In this document: in pieces, positions 42,523-49,872 of the stretch
How the letters are laid out: each line of letters starts with the position of its first letter
Position numbering within the stretch: the first letter of the stretch is position 1
Assembly (NCBI RefSeq): GCF_000934605.2
Contig: NZ_CP010897.2
Location: forward strand, 1,798,001-1,862,000
Direction of reading: 5' to 3'
Origin: Pandoraea vervacti
GTDB taxonomy: Bacteria; Pseudomonadota; Gammaproteobacteria; Burkholderiales; Burkholderiaceae
Length of the DNA stretch: 64,000 bases
Made by a program: the position numbers and the translations under genes
Notes under the pieces: generated by a model
Database searches by the model: none
The model's input: the letters and a program-made list of their open reading frames with translations, nothing else
What the model was told of the DNA's origin: nothing

Positions 42523-42804
42523 ATGTCGAACTTGTCTTCCGCCGACGTCAAATTCACGCCGTTCGCCAACGATACCGAAGCGCTGACCCTCGGTGAGTTG
42601 AACGTCGAAAACCACACCGACCACGTGGCGATCTTCGGCAATGTGGCGTTCCGGCGCGACGCCGAAGGGCTGCGTCAGGCGCAGGCGCTCAAGGAAGTCC
42701 TCGATGCGGTTGTGGCGGCGCTCTCGGGGGGCGATTTGCCCGCGCATGCCGAAACGCCGACGGGCACGACGGTAAAACAAGTCAAGAACCCCTTCGAATC
42801 CTGA
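42523..42804 (+). CDS. Conserved small hypothetical protein (93 aa)
   Basis: 93-aa soluble protein, MSNLSSADVKFTPFANDTEA..., with AGGAG seven bases before ATG 42523. It contains VENHTDHVAIFGNVAFRRDAEGLRQAQALKEVLDAVVAAL, an amphipathic helix-rich middle, and a Thr/Pro tail. No signal, TM or known motif; family not recognised. Strong ribosome site and clean GC-third-position bias make it a real gene. Confidence 0.75.
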   Translation: MSNLSSADVKFTPFANDTEALTLGELNVENHTDHVAIFGNVAFRRDAEGLRQAQALKEVLDAVVAALSGGDLPAHAETPTGTTVKQVKNPFES

Positions 42805-43325
42805 GCGTCCGGCAGAGCAAAGGGGCGGGGGTATGGGCGGGCGTAGGGGCGGCGCATGCCGTGCCGCACCCCCGGAATTACCCCAGATTTGTCGCTTATT
42901 TGAAAAATCGATGTTGCATTGCACGAAACGCCTTCGGGGCGGCGTCGCAGCCCCGAGGATTGCTTGAGCACCCCATCGCGGGTCACGCCATTGCCTGCGA
43001 CATGCGCCTGCCTGTCGCCGGTGCCAAAAACCGGCGGTTCTACGGTTCATGCGGGTTGCGCGACAACTTGTCGCACCTGCGACATTCTGTCGCATTGACA
43101 TGCTCCGCCAAAAAACTCGAATCGCGTCACGGTGACGGTATTGGGAGATACATTTCCCGGTCCCGAAAACCACACGGATCAGGCGTTTTCCTTGTGGCGA
43201 CGCAGCACGGATAAGGGGTTTACCGTTGCCGGACAAAGCGCATACTAGCCCTGCGTCTCGTTGATTCCGATAGCGAGAATCGATGACCGGCAAGGCTACG
43301 AACACTAAACAACGCGAGGTAACTT
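42805..43325. other. 521-bp intergenic region with G-quadruplex-like tract and operator-like palindromes
   Basis: No gene supported. Runs GGGG-C-GGGGG-TAT-GGG-C-GGG-CGTA-GGGG occupy 42822-42849. Repeated GCGACA/TGTCGC inverted repeats lie at 42997-43018, 43060-43074 and 43079-43093. Presumably the control region of the small membrane-protein gene at 43326. Confidence 0.5.
43060..43094. promoter_or_regulatory. Two adjacent GCGACA-N3-TGTCGC palindromes
   Basis: GCGACAACTTGTCGC at 43060-43074 and GCGACATTCTGTCGC at 43079-43093 (flanked by T/A to a 17-mer), centres 19 bp apart. A looser copy, GCGACA-N10-TGTCGC, lies at 42997-43018. Operator-like; cognate regulator unknown. Confidence 0.5.
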
Positions 43326-43511
43326 ATGCACATCCGTTGGAAAAAAGTGTATTCGAGTGGTTGGGGAACGATTCATCACGATGCACCCCGTTCCCAGCGC
43401 AGCGCAACTGAGCGCGAGCAGCTTTTTCAACGCCTGTTGGCAATAGCGATCGCCTGTAGCGTCGGCGGTTTCGTCCTGCTGTCAGTAGGTGCGGCCTTCC
43501 TGGGACGCTAA
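43326..43511 (+). CDS. Small single-span membrane protein (61 aa), paralogue A
   Basis: 61-aa protein: basic N-terminal motif MHIRWKKVYSSGWGTIHHDA, a charged helix, then one TM span LLAIAIACSVGGFVLLSVGAAF near the C-terminus. GAGG lies 7 bases before ATG 43326. It is paralogous to the protein at 44121 (both M-x-I-R-W-x-K-x-Y-S-x-G-x-G then a polar stretch and TM). Probably C-terminal-anchored with a cytoplasmic N-terminus. No known family recognised. Confidence 0.7.
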   Translation: MHIRWKKVYSSGWGTIHHDAPRSQRSATEREQLFQRLLAIAIACSVGGFVLLSVGAAFLGR

Positions 43512-44120
43512 AGCCTCAAGTCTTTCCTCCGTCCTCCTTCCTTTTCGTGCGCGGCGCCGCCTCCGGCGGAATGCCGCGCTACGTTGCCTTGCACCGGCCT
43601 TTCATCTTTTGCCGCCGATCATTGCGTGCACCGAACGATCGTGTGCGCCGTTACGCCCCTTGCAACGACTGACGCCACGCCACTCCGAGCGACTTGCCGT
43701 CCGCTTTCAATCGCTCGATTCAATCGCTTGTACATCTCCCATTTGAAACGTTTTGTTACAGATGCGGGCGCCCCGCCGTAAAAGTGTTACGGCACAATTT
43801 CAGCGACGCGGCACTATTCCCGTTTAAAGGGGCTTCGCGATTTGCGCTAACGCACGCTTTGCGCGGAGATAACCTTCGTGGATGACGATGGTCGTCCGTG
43901 GTTTTGGCGTCGCATTCTACGAGTTCACGCTATTGCAATTCCGGAAGAATAGTGCGATCTTGAAGCGACGGTGCGATGTCGGAATTTCGGGAAGTTTTCG
44001 GGTGTATCACACGACGGACGGTGCCCGGATTTATCCGAATTGTCTTGCGCCTCAAAACTTTCGATAAAGAAGAAAAGAACAAGTTGTGCGGGCCGGTTTG
44101 ATTGATTGATGAGGTGCGCC
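43512..44120. other. 609-bp gene-poor, A/T-richer stretch between the two paralogous small genes
   Basis: No convincing coding sequence. Visible elements are an inverted repeat GCCGTAA-N5-TTACGGC at 43775-43793 and a generally A/T-rich segment 43700-44110. It may encode a regulatory leader or small RNA for the downstream bicistron, but nothing specific can be claimed. Confidence 0.4.
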
Positions 44121-44288
44121 ATGGAAATTCGCTGGGAAAAGCTTTACTCGGGCGGATTGGGTCGTTTTTACGACACTTCGGAATCCAGCCGCCGCCGGGC
44201 GCGGCGTGCGCAGTTGGCGTGGTTCGGCGTGGTCATTTCCATTGGCGTCGTCATTGGCGCCATTGCCATTGCATGGCGCTGGATCTGA
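44121..44288 (+). CDS. Small single-span membrane protein (55 aa), paralogue B
   Basis: 55-aa protein: MEIRWEKLYSGGLGRFYDTS, an Arg-rich stretch (ESSRRRARRAQ) and a TM span WFGVVISIGVVIGAIAIAW ending RWI. GAGGTG precedes ATG 44121. It is paralogous to the 43326 protein through the shared N-terminal motif and architecture. Its stop overlaps the start of the following secreted protein (TGATG), indicating coupled translation. Confidence 0.72.
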   Translation: MEIRWEKLYSGGLGRFYDTSESSRRRARRAQLAWFGVVISIGVVIGAIAIAWRWI

Positions 44289-44644
44289 TGGCTGCGTCCA
44301 CCACGCGTCGTTCGGGGATTTCAGGCTTGCTGGTGCTTCTCGCCTTCGCGGTGAGCGGGCCAGCGCATGCGCAGACATCGGCGATGCCCACGGAGCCGGT
44401 CGACACCGGCGGGCAACCGTGCGGAGCGATTCGCGCTCTGCCGGCCAACGTCACCGACTACCGGTATGAAGTGACGAACCGGTGTGAGCGCCCCGTGACC
44501 TTCTACTGGCGCTGTAACGCCGCCGACACAGAGCATTCGGTCGATGTGCCCGCCAAGGGCCAGCAATCGGCGACGTGCACGAAGGCAAGCGGCGCGGCCG
44601 GTGAAATCGTGTTCCGCTTCGGGCCGCCGGGCGCCGGTAGCTGA
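44288..44644 (+). CDS. Secreted four-cysteine protein, unknown
   Basis: 118-aa protein with a signal peptide (SGLLVLLAFAVSGPAHAQ). The mature ~85 residues contain four Cys (QPCGAIRAL, VTNRCERPVTFYWRCNAAD, QSATCTKA) that could form two disulphides. The Cys-rich beta-like segment with RPVTFYWRCN resembles small periplasmic Ig-like proteins, but no family is recognised. The ATG at 44288 overlaps the stop of the membrane protein upstream. Confidence 0.7.
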   Translation: MAASTTRRSGISGLLVLLAFAVSGPAHAQTSAMPTEPVDTGGQPCGAIRALPANVTDYRYEVTNRCERPVTFYWRCNAADTEHSVDVPAKGQQSATCTKASGAAGEIVFRFGPPGAGS

Positions 44645-44873
44645 GCCATTCTCTCCCCGATCGATGTTGGCGATGCGCTGTGCCGACGCACAGCGGTGTC
44701 GACGTTTTGCGCTTGCACTTCCACGTGCCGTAGGGCCGACCGGTCGCCACGGCCTGACGGAAATGGCTATCATGACGCCATATCGCCATACCGGCGCGCA
44801 TCCTGTCGCAGCCATCCGACACCATCGGAAACTATCCGAATCCGCCCCCAGAACATTTGCCGAGGTCTTCCCC

Positions 44874-46334
44874 ATGAACGACACCGTCACCCCGACTCAG
44901 CCGACGCTCGACACTGCGGCATTGCGTGAGTTCGTCGAGCGCAAGTGGAACGACGAAATCCTGCACGCGTTGACCGACTACATCGCCGTGCCTGCCAAGA
45001 GCCCTGGCTTCGATGCCGACTGGGCGCGCAACGGTTACATCGACCGCGTGGTGCGCGACGCTGCGCAGTGGGCGGAGCGTCAGCCGGTCAAGGGACTGAA
45101 GCTGGAAGTGATTCGACTGGCAGGGCGCACGCCGGTGATTTTCTTCGAAGCGCCCGCCACGCGCTCGGGCAGTACCGACACGATCGTGCTCTACGGGCAC
45201 CTAGACAAGCAGCCTGAATTCGACGGCTGGCGCAAGGATCTTGGCCCGTGGACGCCCAAGTTCGAAGACGGCAAGCTCTACGGCCGCGGCGGTGCCGACG
45301 ACGGTTACGCCATCTATTCGAGCGTGACGGCGCTTGCCGCGCTCGACGCGCAGGGCGTGGAGCGTCCGCGCTGTGTGGGCCTCATCGAGACCTGCGAAGA
45401 GTCGGGCAGCTACGATCTGCTGCCCTATGTCGATGCGTTGCGTGAGCGCCTTGGCCGTGTCGGCCTGGTCGTCTGTCTGGACTCGGGCGCAGGGAATTAC
45501 GACCAGCTTTGGCTTACGACGTCGTTGCGGGGCCTGATCTCCGGCAGTCTGGAAGTCCAGGTGCTCGACGAGGGCATTCACTCCGGTGGCTATGGCGGTA
45601 TCGCGCCGTCGAGCTTTCGCATCATGCGCCAACTGTTCGAGCGTCTGGAAGACGCCGGTAGCGGCACCGTGCTGCCGAAGGGATTCCACAGCCCGATCCC
45701 GCTGCAACGACTGAAGGAAGCCGAGGCGACCGCGCAGATTCTCGGCGACGATGTGTGGAAGAAAATGCCGTGGGCCTGCGGTCAGGACGGCCTGTCGGTA
45801 TTGCCGACCACGACCGATCCGAAAGAAGCGCTGCTCAACTCGACGTGGCGTCCGTCGCTGTCGGTGACGGGAGCGGCGGGCCTTCCGGCGCTGGCCGATG
45901 CCGGCAACGTGTTGCGTCCGCGCACCGCGTTCAAGCTCTCGCTGCGTCTGCCGCCGCTCATCGACGCCGCGCAGGCCGTGCAAGAGCTCAAGGCATTGCT
46001 CGAAGTCGATCCGCCATACAACGCGAAGGTGACATTCAAGTCCGACGCCGGTGCCGCATCGGGCTGGAATGCGCCGGATGTCGCGCCGTGGCTCACGTCG
46101 GCGCTGAACACGGCGTCGCAACGCCATTACGGCGCCGATGTGGCCTACATCGGGCAGGGCGGCACGATCCCGTTGATGAACACGCTGCAAGCGGGTTTCC
46201 CGACGGCGCAGTTCATGGTGTGCGGCGTGCTCGGACCGAAGTCGAATGCACACGGACCGAACGAGTTCCTGCATGTGCCTTACGCGAAAAAACTGACGGC
46301 GGCCGTCGCGGAGGTTATCTCGCTGGCCCCTTGA
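44874..46334 (+). CDS. M20-family metallopeptidase (dipeptidase-like)
   Basis: 486-aa cytoplasmic zinc hydrolase. Metal ligands and catalytic residues are intact: VLYGHLDKQPEFDGW (His and Asp), YGRGGADDGYA (bridging Asp), IETCEESGS (catalytic Glu-Glu), CLDSGAGNYDQ (Asp) and SNAHGPNEFLHV (His). It resembles carnosinase-like dipeptidases of the M20 dimerisation type. ATG 44874 fits; the long upstream frame overlaps non-coding sequence. Convergent with the carbamoylase gene across a shared terminator. Confidence 0.9.
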   Translation: MNDTVTPTQPTLDTAALREFVERKWNDEILHALTDYIAVPAKSPGFDADWARNGYIDRVVRDAAQWAERQPVKGLKLEVIRLAGRTPVIFFEAPATRSGSTDTIVLYGHLDKQPEFDGWRKDLGPWTPKFEDGKLYGRGGADDGYAIYSSVTALAALDAQGVERPRCVGLIETCEESGSYDLLPYVDALRERLGRVGLVVCLDSGAGNYDQLWLTTSLRGLISGSLEVQVLDEGIHSGGYGGIAPSSFRIMRQLFERLEDAGSGTVLPKGFHSPIPLQRLKEAEATAQILGDDVWKKMPWACGQDGLSVLPTTTDPKEALLNSTWRPSLSVTGAAGLPALADAGNVLRPRTAFKLSLRLPPLIDAAQAVQELKALLEVDPPYNAKVTFKSDAGAASGWNAPDVAPWLTSALNTASQRHYGADVAYIGQGGTIPLMNTLQAGFPTAQFMVCGVLGPKSNAHGPNEFLHVPYAKKLTAAVAEVISLAP

Positions 46335-46387
46335 GACGCAGAGCATCCCACCTGCGCCACGTCAGCTTCTCAGGCATTACCGTGGGG

Positions 46388-46415
46388 AACGGACCGCCAC
46401 AGTGCGGTCCGTTTT
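46388..46415. terminator. Terminator between convergent M20 and carbamoylase genes
   Basis: 10-bp stem AACGGACCGC / GCGGTCCGTT with a 6-base loop and T-rich right flank, located between the gene ends at 46334 and 46458. Confidence 0.7.
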
Positions 46416-46457
46416 ACGTTGGTGTCGGGATGAAGCCGGGTTGGACCGTCCCGACGC

Positions 46458-47711
46458 TCACAACCGATGCGTCGCCGCCTCCATCACTTGCACGCCCAGC
46501 ATGAAGTCGTTCAGGTCCATGCGCTCGGCCGGGTTGTGTGATCCGTTGGCGTTGCGGACGAACACCATGCCGCTGGGAATGCCGGCGTTGGCGAAGATCG
46601 CGGCGTCGTGTCCCGCACCGCTTGGCACACGCTCCTGCGGCAGGTCCAGCGCGCGGCATACGTCCTCCAGGATCGACGAGACATGCTTGTCCATGACCGC
46701 GGGGGCCGACGCCAGCCGACGGTCGAAGACGAACGTCACGCCACGGTCACGCTCGATGGCGCGGCACTCGGTGCGCATCAGTTCGTAGAAGACGTCGAGC
46801 GTGTCGGCGCTCTGGCTACGCACCTCCAGACTGAAATCGACCTTGCCCGGAATGCGCGAGATTGCATGCTCTGCGGGATCGGTGCCCACGATACCCGTAG
46901 TCACGACCATGTCGATGCCGCGCTCGAGCAGCGCACGCCAGTGTTCGTCCAACCGCGTGATCAGATCGGCCACGGCGAACATCGCATCGTGACGCAACCA
47001 TCGCGGCACGGCACCCGAGTGCCCGGCTTCCCCGACGCACGATACGCGGTTATGACGCACGTTGCCGCGAATGCCCGGCACGATGGCCACAGGCATGTCG
47101 CGCGCCATCATCACCGGTCCCTGTTCGATATGCAGTTCGAGCCAGGCCTTCGCCCGCGAGGCGTCGAATAGGATCTCACCGGCACGAATCGCCTCGATAT
47201 CGGCTCCGGCCCGCGCCATGCATTCGCCGAGCGGTCGGGCGTGCGTGCGATGCGCCATGGCGAGATCGGCGTCGCTCAGTTTGCCGAATAGCGCACTCGA
47301 TCCCATGTACGCACGGCCAAACCACGCGCTTTCTTCGCCGCGCAGGGCGAGCACGCGAACCGGCGTGGCGCTCGGACGCCCGCTGCGCCGTTGTTCGACG
47401 AGGCACAGCAGCCCGGCGACGATGCCCGCGAGGCCATCGTAGTTGCCGCCCTGCGGCACGGAGTCGAGATGCGAGCCGATCCATGTGGCGGGGGCGGTGG
47501 CGTCGTCGTCGGGCAGGGTGAAGATGAGATTGGCCGCACGGTCGCGCGCGACCGACAGTCCCTGGTGACCTGCCCATTCCGTCAGATAGGCCGCTGCGGC
47601 GTTCTCGCCGTCGCCATAGCTGTCGCGGGTGATGCCGACGCCGTCGCTGCCCAGACGGCGCAGGTCGGTAAAGAGTTGCTCGGCCAGCGGGGCCAGCGCA
47701 TTCGGTTCCAT
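46458..47711 (-). CDS. N-carbamoyl-L-amino-acid hydrolase / allantoate amidohydrolase-family enzyme
   Basis: 417-aa M20-type binuclear zinc amidohydrolase. Ligands: WIGSHLDSVPQGGNYDGLAG (His, Asp), ALRGEESAWFG (Glu-Glu), WLELHIEQGPVM (His) and GSHNPAERMD (His). GAGHDAAIFANAGIPSGMVFV is the carbamoylase substrate loop. It would hydrolyse an N-carbamoyl amino acid to amino acid, CO2 and NH3. Last gene of the MFS-pyrK-pyrD-carbamoylase strand group; in that setting N-carbamoyl-L-aspartate is the most interesting candidate substrate. Confidence 0.9.
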   Translation of the reverse strand: MEPNALAPLAEQLFTDLRRLGSDGVGITRDSYGDGENAAAAYLTEWAGHQGLSVARDRAANLIFTLPDDDATAPATWIGSHLDSVPQGGNYDGLAGIVAGLLCLVEQRRSGRPSATPVRVLALRGEESAWFGRAYMGSSALFGKLSDADLAMAHRTHARPLGECMARAGADIEAIRAGEILFDASRAKAWLELHIEQGPVMMARDMPVAIVPGIRGNVRHNRVSCVGEAGHSGAVPRWLRHDAMFAVADLITRLDEHWRALLERGIDMVVTTGIVGTDPAEHAISRIPGKVDFSLEVRSQSADTLDVFYELMRTECRAIERDRGVTFVFDRRLASAPAVMDKHVSSILEDVCRALDLPQERVPSGAGHDAAIFANAGIPSGMVFVRNANGSHNPAERMDLNDFMLGVQVMEAATHRL

Positions 47712-47755
47712 GTGTGCTTCTTTTCGCGTGAGACGATGCGAGGGTTATCGGGTGG

Positions 47756-47782
47756 TACAGGTGATACAAGTGATGCAGGTGA
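47756..47782. repeat. 9-bp tandem repeat (consensus TACAGGTGA) x3
   Basis: TACAGGTGA, TACAAGTGA, TGCAGGTGA in direct succession in the 129-bp gap between the dihydroorotate dehydrogenase and carbamoylase genes. Possible mRNA-stability or slippage tract; no function shown. Confidence 0.7.
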
Positions 47783-47840
47783 TGCCGGCGGTACGTTTTC
47801 AGACGTTTTGCGTGTGTGGCCGAACGTCTGAGCGAACGTC

Positions 47841-48791
47841 TCAGCCCGACTGTTGCGCGAAGCGCAGCCAGCGGTCGGTCAGTTGCGCGTCGATGGCGAC
47901 GGCGCCCGTGAGCGTCGAGATCTTGTCGATACCGTGCGTGTCGCAGTACGCCGTGAGCCCGTCGACGATGTGTCCCATCACGGCGGGATCGCGAAACGAT
48001 GCGGTGCCGACCTGCACGGCGCTCGCGCCCGCGAGCATGAACTCGGCCGCGTCATGCGCCGTCTCGATGCCGCCGCAGCCGACGATCGGAATGCGCACTG
48101 CCCGGTGGCATTGATGCACGAGACGCAACGCCAGCGGTTTGATCGCCGGGCCCGAGAGGCCGCCCATCACATTGCCGAGCTTCGGTTTGCGGGTGTGCAC
48201 GTCGATGGCCATGCCAAGCACGGTGTTGCCCATGACAATGGCGTCGGCACCGGCGTCTTCCGCCGCGCGGGCGATGAGCGCGATCTGTCCGGCGTTGGGC
48301 GTGAGCTTGACCCACAACGGGTGCGATGTTCGCCGGCGAATCGCGCTCACGGCCTTGTACGTGCTTTCGGGCCGCATGGCGAAGGCCATACCGTCAGCTT
48401 CGAGGTTCGGGCATGAGATGTTGGCTTCGATGGCCGCTACCTCAGGCAGCGAGAGTGTCTCGCAGGCCTCAGCGAACGACTCGGCCGTATCCGCCGAGAC
48501 GGACACCACAACAGGCGTGTCGAAGCGCGTGTAAGCGGGCAGCACATCGCGGCGATAGGCGTCGAGCCCCTTGCTGGGAATGCCGATGGAATTGAGCATG
48601 CCGCTGGCCGTCTCGGCTACGCGAGGCGTCGGATTGCCCGCGCGCGCGTTGGGCGACACGCTTTTGATGACGAGTGCCCCGAGCCGGTTGAGGTCGAGCG
48701 CTTCGGCGTATTCGACGGCGAAGCAACCCGACGCGGGCATCACGGGATTGCGCAGCGTCAGCGCGCCAATGCGAACGGAAAGATCAGCCAA
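47841..48791 (-). CDS. pyrD: Dihydroorotate dehydrogenase, class 1B catalytic subunit
   Basis: 316-aa FMN TIM-barrel enzyme. The class-1 active-site Cys is in IEANISCPNLEADGMAF (class 2 has Ser here). LWVKLTPNAGQI, GADAIVMGNTVLGMAID and GNVMGGLSGPAIKPLALRLV match class 1B. Most Proteobacteria use quinone-linked class 2 for biosynthesis, so this NAD-linked type next to an electron-transfer subunit and a carbamoylase suggests a catabolic role. It overlaps pyrK by 8 nt (ATGGCTGA). Confidence 0.92.
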   Translation of the reverse strand: MADLSVRIGALTLRNPVMPASGCFAVEYAEALDLNRLGALVIKSVSPNARAGNPTPRVAETASGMLNSIGIPSKGLDAYRRDVLPAYTRFDTPVVVSVSADTAESFAEACETLSLPEVAAIEANISCPNLEADGMAFAMRPESTYKAVSAIRRRTSHPLWVKLTPNAGQIALIARAAEDAGADAIVMGNTVLGMAIDVHTRKPKLGNVMGGLSGPAIKPLALRLVHQCHRAVRIPIVGCGGIETAHDAAEFMLAGASAVQVGTASFRDPAVMGHIVDGLTAYCDTHGIDKISTLTGAVAIDAQLTDRWLRFAQQSG

Positions 48792-49734
48792 AGTCCACCT
48801 CGCCTACAACGTTACGAATCGGGAACACGGGGCCTTCGCGGCACACGCGAAGGAATTGCTTGTCGCCGTCGCTATCGAACAGGCGAACGCACGACAGGCA
48901 CACGCCCATGCCGCACGCCATGCGCTGTTCCATGGCGACTTCACCGACGATGTCCGGATACGCATCGAGCGCTCGCTGGAGCAGCATCAGCAGGCGATGC
49001 GAGCCGCACGTGTAGACGGCGTCGTGCGGCGTGGCGGCGAGCAGGGCCTGCACGCGCGGCGCCAACACTTCCACGGCGGACGAGCCATCGCTGTCGAACA
49101 CGCAATGCACGTCGGCCAGCGCGCGGGCTTGCGGCGAGCGCAGGAATTCGTCGTGCATCAGGTCGGCTTCGCTGCGTGCGGACATCACTACCGTCAGTTG
49201 CAGACCGGCGGCGGCCGCACGTTGCACGAGCGGCGCCATCGTCGCCAGCCCCACGCCGCGCGCGACGAACATCACGCGTTTCCAGGCAGTGTCGAGCGTG
49301 AACGTGTTGCCAAGGGGGCCGACGATATCGAGCGATGCGCCCTCGGCGAGCGTGGCCAGCGCGCGGGTGCCGACGCCCGTCACGTTGTAAAGGAACTCGA
49401 TGGTGTCCGGCGCCGGGCCGGCGCCGTAGACGCTCATTGGGCGCAGCAGGAACGGGGCATCGCTGGCAGTGACCGGACACTTCAACTGATAGAACTGTCC
49501 GGGGTGCGTGCTCAGAGCGATGGGGGCGTCGGCCTGCAAACGCAGATAGCGATACCGTGCGTTCACCGCGTAATGGCTCAGGACCCGGCAGCGATGGGTC
49601 GCGACGCTCGGGCCTGCCGCCGTACCGCATACGGCTTCGGCGCAAGCGCGCGATGCAGGCGTGCGGCATGCCGGCGAGCGTACCGGCGTCGCCGGATGGG
49701 GGGCGTTGCCGGAGGTCAGGGAGACGACTGACAT
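48784..49734 (-). CDS. pyrK: Dihydroorotate dehydrogenase electron-transfer subunit (PyrK-like)
   Basis: 316-aa FAD/[2Fe-2S] protein of the ferredoxin-reductase class. An unusual ~45-residue Ala/Pro/Cys-rich N-terminal extension precedes the FAD domain (HPGQFYQLKC, FLLRPMSVYGAG). NAD domain: VMFVARGVGLATMAPLV, then AVYTCGSHRLLMLLQRAL. The iron-sulfur Cys cluster is MACGMGVCLSCVRLF...RVCREGPVF. It passes electrons between NAD(H) and PyrD. GGAG precedes ATG 49734; tightly coupled to the pyrD gene. Confidence 0.92.
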   Translation of the reverse strand: MSVVSLTSGNAPHPATPVRSPACRTPASRACAEAVCGTAAGPSVATHRCRVLSHYAVNARYRYLRLQADAPIALSTHPGQFYQLKCPVTASDAPFLLRPMSVYGAGPAPDTIEFLYNVTGVGTRALATLAEGASLDIVGPLGNTFTLDTAWKRVMFVARGVGLATMAPLVQRAAAAGLQLTVVMSARSEADLMHDEFLRSPQARALADVHCVFDSDGSSAVEVLAPRVQALLAATPHDAVYTCGSHRLLMLLQRALDAYPDIVGEVAMEQRMACGMGVCLSCVRLFDSDGDKQFLRVCREGPVFPIRNVVGEVDFG

Positions 49735-49794
49735 GGGGACTCCGAATAGTGGGGCGCGGACGATGGGCGCGGGAAAACGATCAGACGAAGCGAT

Positions 49795-49818
49795 GGAGTG
49801 ACGGAGTGACGGAGTGAC
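49795..49818. repeat. Tandem repeat GGAGTGAC x3
   Basis: Three perfect 8-bp copies (49795-49802, 49803-49810, 49811-49818) between the MFS stop and the pyrK start, with a degenerate fourth copy following. Same unit length and copy number as the unrelated tract at 37535. Confidence 0.9.
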
Positions 49819-49872
49819 GAAGGAATGACGGTGCCGGTGGCGCGTACGACGTCTCGCGGCACCGGCGCCGCG

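Noticed and set aside
43882..44067. 61-codon frame between the paralogous small genes
   Set aside because: No ribosome site, no codon bias and no similarity to its neighbours.
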